In this document: piece by piece, positions 58,301-64,000 of the stretch | How positions within the stretch are numbered: position 1 is the stretch's first letter | Layout: the number at the start of each line of letters is the position of its first letter | Origin: Melanopsichium pennsylvanicum | Lineage: Eukaryota > Basidiomycota > Ustilaginomycetes > Ustilaginales | Reading direction: 5' to 3' | Assembly (NCBI GenBank): GCA_900208305.1 | Contig: OAPG01000007.1 | Location: forward strand, 1-64,000 | DNA: 64,000 nucleotides | Made by a program: the position numbers and the translations under genes | The notes under the pieces: generated by a model | The model's input: the letters and a program-made list of their open reading frames with translations, nothing else | What the model was told of the DNA's origin: nothing | The model's database searches: none

Positions 58301-58633
58301 CCTGGATGAGCTCTGTCGCAAACTGTTACAGTCCCCTTCGTGCCCCTTCCTTCCCTTTCGTGGCTAGGTGTAGTTGTCCCTTACGTTCATCTTGCTTCCT
58401 CTCCCACATCATCCCTCGTCAACACCCTCCTACTTTACTTGCACAACAACACAGCCTTCACTAGAGAGCATCGCAAGTGGCTCCCAAACGCACTACCCTT
58501 CCTTGAACATTCGCTGGATTGTAACGAGCATAGTGTGAACAAGAAGTCATTTTTTCGGAACGCAATCCTCAACAAGATATAGCAGGTTGACCGAATTGGA
58601 TTTGATTTGGCCAAGTTCGCTGCAATTTCAACC
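52370..58633. other. 6.3 kb gene-free zone between two divergent acyltransferase genes
   Basis: No frame here shows a recognisable domain or convincing codon use. The longest frames (about 90-140 codons, e.g. 56049-56417 on minus and 56310-56729 on plus) overlap each other and look random. Low-complexity content: (ATTTTT)n at 53094-53127, an A-rich then T-rich pair at 55171-55230 that could fold back on itself, and an A-rich run at 56660-56730. TACTGTA-type motifs occur at 55639, 56054, 56798 and 57641. It may be old repeat sequence, an untranslated RNA gene, or simply a large regulatory spacer; the sequence alone does not decide. Confidence 0.45.
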
Positions 58634-61600
58634 ATGTCTTCGCCTGACAGGCGCGAAAATCGCAAGAGCGACAGCTCGAGCGACCGTCCTCACTCATCTT
58701 CGAGCGAGAATGACGATCAAATTCGCCCAGTCGGACAAACACCATATCCTAACTTTCTCGGGTATGAAAGTCGTAAGTACACTACCACGCACTCAGCTAT
58801 TGGTCCTGCTTGTTGGTACGTAATGGAACATCATACTGAGTTGCCTGCTTTCCATTTTTGATCCGCTTTCCCTCAGGCTCGAGCACACTCACCCCCCACG
58901 GCGAGCTCTCATCGCTAGCCTACACCCCCCGGTCTGAATCTCCTAGCGGCTCATGGGACACCACCCGAGATAAAATTACCCAAAATGAAACATCCAACAC
59001 TATCGCCGAATTCGAGGCCGCCAAAGACTCTGCTGGAGCCATCGGCTCTGGTGTTGTTCAGGACGAGAAGAAACCTCGCGACGATCAGCCTGCCAAGATC
59101 GCAGCTAGCGGATACCTCGATTATGCAGACGGTCTTCGTGGTATTGCCATGATTCTCGTTTTCAACGGTCATTTCATTGACAACACTTTCGTCGGAACGC
59201 ATCCCAAAACGATTCAGAACGGTACTCCAGTTGGTCTTCTCAGATCCCCTATTGGATTGGTACTTTTCTACATGCTCTCCGGTCGTTTGAACGCTACGTC
59301 CTACTTCAAAAATAAGGCTCTTGGCAGACCTATCAGGTTCAGCGTCATTCCACAGGCCATAGTTCGCAGAGCGCTGAGGTTGTTGATCGTCGGTGGTGTC
59401 TGGCTGGTCATCCAGAAGGTCGAGTGTGGCACACACGCTTTCGACTACACGGTTATTGCGGAAGGTTGGTTGCAGAGCGGAAACCTTGGCTACCCGCTTT
59501 GGTGCAATGTCGACTATACCAACCCTTCTCCCTATGCTTCGGATTGGAAAATCTCCACCTCCTTTGGTGACATCATCGTCGGTCTTCTGCGATTGGCGAC
59601 GAACAGAGACTATCTCCAGCAGCTGCTCGAAACATCGATGCTTTGGTCTATTGTTCCTCAGCTTTGGGGTATGATTTCCGTCTTGATGCTGTTGCCAATC
59701 GTCATGTTCCTGAGACCATCGAGGAGGTTCGTGCTGTACGCGTTGTTGTTGATCTTGCAAGGTTACACGTACAACCAGAACATCCCCTTCACCATCGGTG
59801 CCGTCGCTGCCGACCTCAAGGCCAGTGGATACATCAAGAAATTCAATCAGAAGTCTCGTCTGACGTTCCTTGCGACCGAATTCGCCATGGCCGGCTTCTT
59901 TGTTGGTGCCTTCTGCTACAACCCCATCATTATCGGCATCGACAAAGGGCTGCAGAGGATCACGGACAGAGACGGTGTACTCGGATACAACATCACAGAG
60001 TTCACGGCCGGTCGCATGCCTTCGTACTTGATCCTTGCTGGTACCCTGTACTACTGGCTCGAGATGAGCGTGGTGTTGCAGTGGCTCGTCGGTAACTGGG
60101 CATTCAAGGCTCTAGGTCGTGTAGCGCTAGGGTTTTACGTTTGTCAGATGTCCATCATCTATGGTATCATGCCTCACCTCGTCATTTACTTCCGTGACCG
60201 CGGTTACACCTTCTGGAGCAACATGTGGAGCACGTGGGCAATCACCTTCTTCTCGGCTTACGTTGTTGCTTGGATCGTTTCTCACACTCTCGACAAGTGG
60301 GCCATGATCTTCTCCGATTGGTTCGCAGCCACTATCATCAAGAATGATACTTGGACCACCCTCAACCTCGCTGCAGTCAACACGTTCAATGGTGTCGTAT
60401 ACGGTCTTCCCGCAATCGCCCGGGCAACTCCTGGCTGGTTCGTCACGAAATGGGGTCAGACAAAGCACTTCTTCTGGACCTTGTTCCACTGGAGGACCAT
60501 GGTCGAGGCTCCTGCGCCCCCCAGTCATCCCATGGAGGTTGGATTGCAGATGAACGAGTTGCATAGCACGTTGTTTGACGCGGACATCAGCGATGATGAG
60601 CAGGCAGTCAGGACAAGGTGGATGCTCAGGGCTCTCTCGTTCATGGCACCGATTCAGGTTGCTATCATTCTTGGATTGGGCTTTATCTGGATGTGGTTCA
60701 ACCCCTGGTCTGATTACATCTTGGATGGGTTCGCCGACTTCTCCACTATCTGGAGGTTGTTGTGGGCTTTAGCTCTGCCGTACTGTATCATTACGACCTT
60801 GGGTTTCGCCACGCCAGATATTACGAGGACACCCGAGCAGCAGATGAAGAAGCCTGTTGTGCGCGAACACATCCACAGGCTCTTCATTGTGTCGGTTACT
60901 CGAGGTTCGAACCCGGAAACCACTCGCAGGGCTCATCTTCATCTGAAGAAGTTGGAAAAGTACCATCCCGCCGTCAGGGCGATCGTGCTTACGGACGAGC
61001 CGTACTACTATCCGGATCTGGACAATGTGATGACGCCCAAGGCGTACAAGTCTCCGCTTGGCAAAGCTAAGCACAAGGCCAAGGCTCTGGATTATTTCCG
61101 TTCCTCGATGAAGCTTACTCCTTATGACTGGGTTTTGCACATGGACGAAGAATCTACCATGGATGCCGAGTCTTTGCGAGGATGCATGGATTTTATCAGG
61201 TACAACACGGCCCACATTGGTCAAGGTATCATCATCTACAACGGTAAACGCGAGACTTACTGGAAGAATTGGTTCTTTGGCGTCGCTGATTGCATTCGTG
61301 TCGGTGACGAGTTGGCTAGGTTCTCACTGCAGGGTAACATCATCAAGAGGCCTGTGTTTGGTGTTCATGGATCTTTCTTGATGATCAACGGTGATGTTGA
61401 GAACAAGGTGACTTGGGACTTTGGATCTTTGGCCGAGGACTTTGAATTCTCGCAAGCGGCTTGGGGCAAGGGCTTCACCCTAGGTAGGATTCACGGTGTG
61501 GTGAGAGAACAGTCACCCGAAGGATGGATGGACTTTATCAAGCAACGTCGACGATGGTATATGGGTATTCGTGGTATCAACGGTCTTTTCTTCCTACCTC

Positions 61601-61941
61601 AAATTGCGATCAAGCTTTGGACTGCAGGTATCTTTTGCTTGGTTGCTACGCTTGTCAACATTCCCTTCTCCCTGCTTTTGGAATGGTCCGGTGAAACACC
61701 CAGATGGCTTTACGTTATCAGCTGTTTCTGTTTTGGAAACTTCTACTGGCTGTATTACTCTGGTCTGTTCTTCTCCGAGATCGACTATGGTTACAAGTGG
61801 CACCAGATGTGGCAAATCCCAGTTCATGCGGTGGCGTTGTTGATCTTGCAACCCATCATGGCTTTTGTTGAGGGTATGGCTGTCGTTTACGCCATGTCTA
61901 CGGAAGATGGTGAGGTCGGTTTCCAGGTTATCAAGAAGTAA
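58634..61941 (+). CDS. Acyltransferase-3 / egghead-type GT2 glycosyltransferase fusion, two exons
   Basis: Spliced model: 58634-58772 joined to 58877-61941, giving 1067 residues. Exon 1 encodes a hydrophilic start (MSSPDRRENRK). Without it, exon 2 has no plausible ATG ahead of the first domain. The acyltransferase-3 domain (about 125-530) has DGLRGIAMILVFNGH (D131, conserved His145) and LFYMLSGRLNATSYF. A second half (about 630-1067) has two membrane helices, then a GT2 catalytic region: LFIVSVTRGSNPETTRR (from 715), HMDEEST (801-807), VFGVHGSF, AEDFEFSQAAW (899-909) and QRRRW (936-940, the QxxRW motif), followed by three or four helices. The GT part resembles egghead beta-1,4-mannosyltransferase, which in animals extends glucosylceramide. 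The fusion suggests coupled glycosyl transfer and acylation at one membrane. The natural acceptor is unknown. Confidence 0.85.
58773..58876 (+). other. Intron of the acyltransferase/GT2 fusion gene
   Basis: A 104-nt intron with donor GTAAGT (58773-58778) and acceptor CCCTCAG ending at 58876. It splits an Arg codon in phase 1 (C/GC), and the joined reading frame is 1068 codons with no internal stop. A possible branch sequence, TACTGAG, lies about 40 nt before the acceptor. It is the only intron that had to be assumed in this window. Confidence 0.8.
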
Positions 61942-61991
61942 AAAGGTTGTTTTCTTTCTGGTCTCCAAGATCGGTTCGCTGCCCAGTCGTT

Positions 61992-62011
61992 TATATATAT
62001 ATATATATATA
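61992..62011. repeat. (TA)n microsatellite
   Basis: Ten TA units in the 312 bp between the convergent fusion gene and the kynurenine monooxygenase gene. The rest of that gap holds a T-rich run near 62130. Confidence 0.95.
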
Positions 62012-62253
62012 TCACACACGTTCTTTTTAGCGTTTTTGTGACGAGCTTTGCTCGCCTTGTCGGACAATCAATCTATTCTTTGAAAGTGTCTTCGATTGAA
62101 TGGGAAATGAGAAAGCACATACAGGCTTTTTTTTTTTTTTGTATCGTGCGCGCAAGTTGGGAGTCGCCTGGATACAAAGGTTTACATGATCAAGATCGCT
62201 AATTTGGAGTTGCTAGACAATGTGTGATTGGCTAAATGATGGTTGGTTGCTCT

Positions 62254-64000
62254 CTACGCCTTTTTCTGCAGACCCTGAACCCATCCCTTTGTCACGGGCT
62301 GCCAAACGCTCCTGGTCCTGTAGACACCGACGATAACTCCTGTCAGCAGACCCGTAGCGATTGTCAAGACGGCATTACCAATGATGACCTGTTGCCTCTT
62401 CTCAGTATGGATCACTTGCGAGTAAGGAAGGTTGCTGAACGTCGTCATGGCGTACAAACTGTTCCACATGCTCGATGGCAGGATTGATATGAGCAGTGCA
62501 TCCAGCTTTTTGCGCAATAGATAAGGCCAGGATACAACGCTATGTGCCATCTCTCTGTAATTTTGCTCGGCAAGTTGAAGGATTGCCTTTAGATCCGGAT
62601 GACGTTGCTCGGTGTACTGATCCAAAGCGCTTTCCAACGTCGTATTTTTGTCGATAATGTCAAACAGCACCCTGACATCTTCGAATCCACAGTTCAAACC
62701 CTGACCATAGAACGGAAGCATGGCATGCGCAGCATCACCGATCAACACCGCCCTGTCCTTGTAGTGATACGGATCACATTGAACGCTTCCCAGCGCACTA
62801 GCCCGCCTGGTGGTCAGACACTCAATCAGCTTATCTTGCCCGATCAAAGGTAATGCATCCGGGAAGTGCTCCTCGAAGAAATCGACGATGGTATCCTTGT
62901 TGCCCAACTCGTCGGCAAACATCTTGAACGGAGCAAACAGCGTGCAAGTGAAGCTGCCGTCAAGATTGGGTAGCGCGATGAGCATGAACGAGTGTCTTGG
63001 CCAGATGTGAAGGTGGTTCGGGTCGAGATGGAAGGCATCGTGACCGCCAGGTTTGCCGTCGGCACCGGCAGAGCCACGCAGTCGAGATCCGGACACGAGA
63101 GAGGTGCGAGGTGGGATAGACAGTTCGACATAGCCCGTGTCGATGTAATTATGCGTGTAGTGCATACGGATGAGCGATCCCATGGCGGAACGAATGGAGG
63201 AATGCGCGCCGTCACAGCCAACTACAAACGAGGCAAAGTGTGTAGTCGACGTTTTGGCGATCTTTTGATTGGTGCTGTGCACGTCAAACTCCAACTTGAC
63301 ACGATCGATAAAAGCGCTAGTGGTGTTCGTAGGGGCGTTGGACGACTTGATCAACTGCTGCTGATTGGTGCTGCGCTTGGGTTTCTTGCCCTTGCCCATT
63401 GATTCATTGGCAGACGTTTCTGCACCAGTGACTGGCTTCTTGGCAGTGCCATTTTTCACCGGAACTCTTTGACTCGATCGAGAGTCATGGTCAAAGTCAA
63501 CGCTCTGCAACTTGTGCTCAAAGTGCACCCTCACATTGGGATGCATCAACGCATGGTCGAGAATCACGTTGTTCAACCTGCCTCGATCGACACTGTTGAT
63601 AGCTTCGCCTTTGTTGCTGTACAGCTGACTGACCTCCTTCACCTCCGCGTCCTTGCCTTGGCTAGCCTTCTTTGTGACGACGTGGATCATCCTTGCCCTC
63701 ATCGGAACCGAGTCTTGCAGCACCAAGTCGGCGAGATTCGTGTCACGGGAAGTGTACTTGCCAAGACCGACCAAATTCACGCTGCGAAGGCCAGTGATGC
63801 CTCGAGTGGAGAGTGCAAGGTTGATCGAACGCTGCGAAGCACGAGCGACAGCTTCGTGCGTTCGTGGGTCGGGACGAGATTCGAAAATGTCGACGCGACA
63901 GCCTCGTTGGGCAAAAGCCAGGCCGGCAAGACAGCCGACAGGACCCGCGCCAATGATGGCGATTCGCTCCGGAAGCGCACACTTGGTGGTGATCCGAGCT
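62254..64000 (-). CDS. BNA4: Kynurenine 3-monooxygenase, partial (5' end outside the window)
   Basis: 581 residues are visible with no stop up to the window edge, so the start lies beyond 64000. The FAD-binding Rossmann motif is IIGAGPVGCLAG near the visible N-terminus (about 63930-63965). SINLALSTRGITGLR follows, then GCDGAHSSIR, the kynurenine monooxygenase block HIWPRHSFMLIALPN, and the second FAD motif VLIGDAAHAMLPFYGQGLN with CGFEDVR. The C-terminus has a membrane helix (IIGNAVLTIATGLLTGVIVGV), as in the outer-mitochondrial-membrane enzyme. It hydroxylates kynurenine with NADPH in the kynurenine route to NAD. A basic insert of about 40 residues (GKGKKPKRSTNQQ) interrupts the middle and is unusual. 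GTG at 63780 is an internal Val, not a start. Confidence 0.93.
   Translation of the reverse strand, partial: ARITTKCALPERIAIIGAGPVGCLAGLAFAQRGCRVDIFESRPDPRTHEAVARASQRSINLALSTRGITGLRSVNLVGLGKYTSRDTNLADLVLQDSVPMRARMIHVVTKKASQGKDAEVKEVSQLYSNKGEAINSVDRGRLNNVILDHALMHPNVRVHFEHKLQSVDFDHDSRSSQRVPVKNGTAKKPVTGAETSANESMGKGKKPKRSTNQQQLIKSSNAPTNTTSAFIDRVKLEFDVHSTNQKIAKTSTTHFASFVVGCDGAHSSIRSAMGSLIRMHYTHNYIDTGYVELSIPPRTSLVSGSRLRGSAGADGKPGGHDAFHLDPNHLHIWPRHSFMLIALPNLDGSFTCTLFAPFKMFADELGNKDTIVDFFEEHFPDALPLIGQDKLIECLTTRRASALGSVQCDPYHYKDRAVLIGDAAHAMLPFYGQGLNCGFEDVRVLFDIIDKNTTLESALDQYTEQRHPDLKAILQLAEQNYREMAHSVVSWPYLLRKKLDALLISILPSSMWNSLYAMTTFSNLPYSQVIHTEKRQQVIIGNAVLTIATGLLTGVIVGVYRTRSVWQPVTKGWVQGLQKKA

Noticed and set aside
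58858..58876. TTG-initiated start for the fusion protein
   Set aside because: An upstream exon with a good ATG joins in phase through a GTAAGT...CAG intron, which explains the frame better.
58951..59760. 269-codon minus-strand frame opposite the fusion gene
   Set aside because: Antisense of conserved acyltransferase sequence; no independent signal.

Overview
The window looks like the left end of a chromosome from a smut-type basidiomycete (Ustilaginomycetes). This placement is an inference. It rests on a TTAGGG-type telomere array at the very start, long and nearly intron-free genes, long pyrimidine-rich 5' leaders, and recognisable fungal gene families (Wee1, Pbs2, Pex16, Scp160/vigilin, CLIP-170, PrpD, kynurenine monooxygenase). 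I found 15 protein-coding genes. Only one needs an intron, and one runs off the right edge. I saw no tRNA or rRNA gene, CRISPR array or intact transposon.

Layout. 1-114: telomere. 0.48-8.4 kb: a mitochondrial-type cysteine synthase only about 370 bp from the telomere, a DUF3425/bZIP-like regulator, and a mitochondrial PPR protein. 8.7-19.2 kb: three minus-strand genes for the multi-KH protein vigilin/Scp160, a siderophore-type MFS transporter and 2-methylcitrate dehydratase. 19.2-22.4 kb: a gene-free stretch with a decayed LINE-type RNase H fragment. 22.4-34.6 kb: the HOG-pathway MAPKK Pbs2, peroxin Pex16, an atypical protein kinase (HAD and DFN motifs), and a type II PI 4-kinase with a 40-codon Asn microsatellite. 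35.4-46.0 kb: a CLIP-170/Bik1/Tip1-like plus-end protein and a large Wee1 kinase. 48.4-61.9 kb: a GH26-like putative GPI protein, a membrane acyltransferase-3 protein lacking the conserved His, a 6.3 kb gene-free zone, and a giant membrane protein fusing an acyltransferase-3 domain to an egghead-type GT2 glycosyltransferase. 62.3-64.0 kb: kynurenine 3-monooxygenase, cut by the window edge.

Functional reading. Most genes are housekeeping or signalling genes with no operon-like logic. The exception is 48-62 kb. There a putative beta-glycan hydrolase, an O-acyltransferase-like protein and an acyltransferase/beta-mannosyltransferase-like fusion sit next to each other, with the two acyltransferase genes divergent. 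I propose this as a candidate locus for making, acylating and trimming a cell-surface glycan or glycolipid. It is the best candidate here for an undescribed system, and it remains a hypothesis.

Limits: start codons were chosen by eye (first plausible in-frame ATG), 5' UTR introns were not resolved, and domain assignments rest on motif recognition without any database search.
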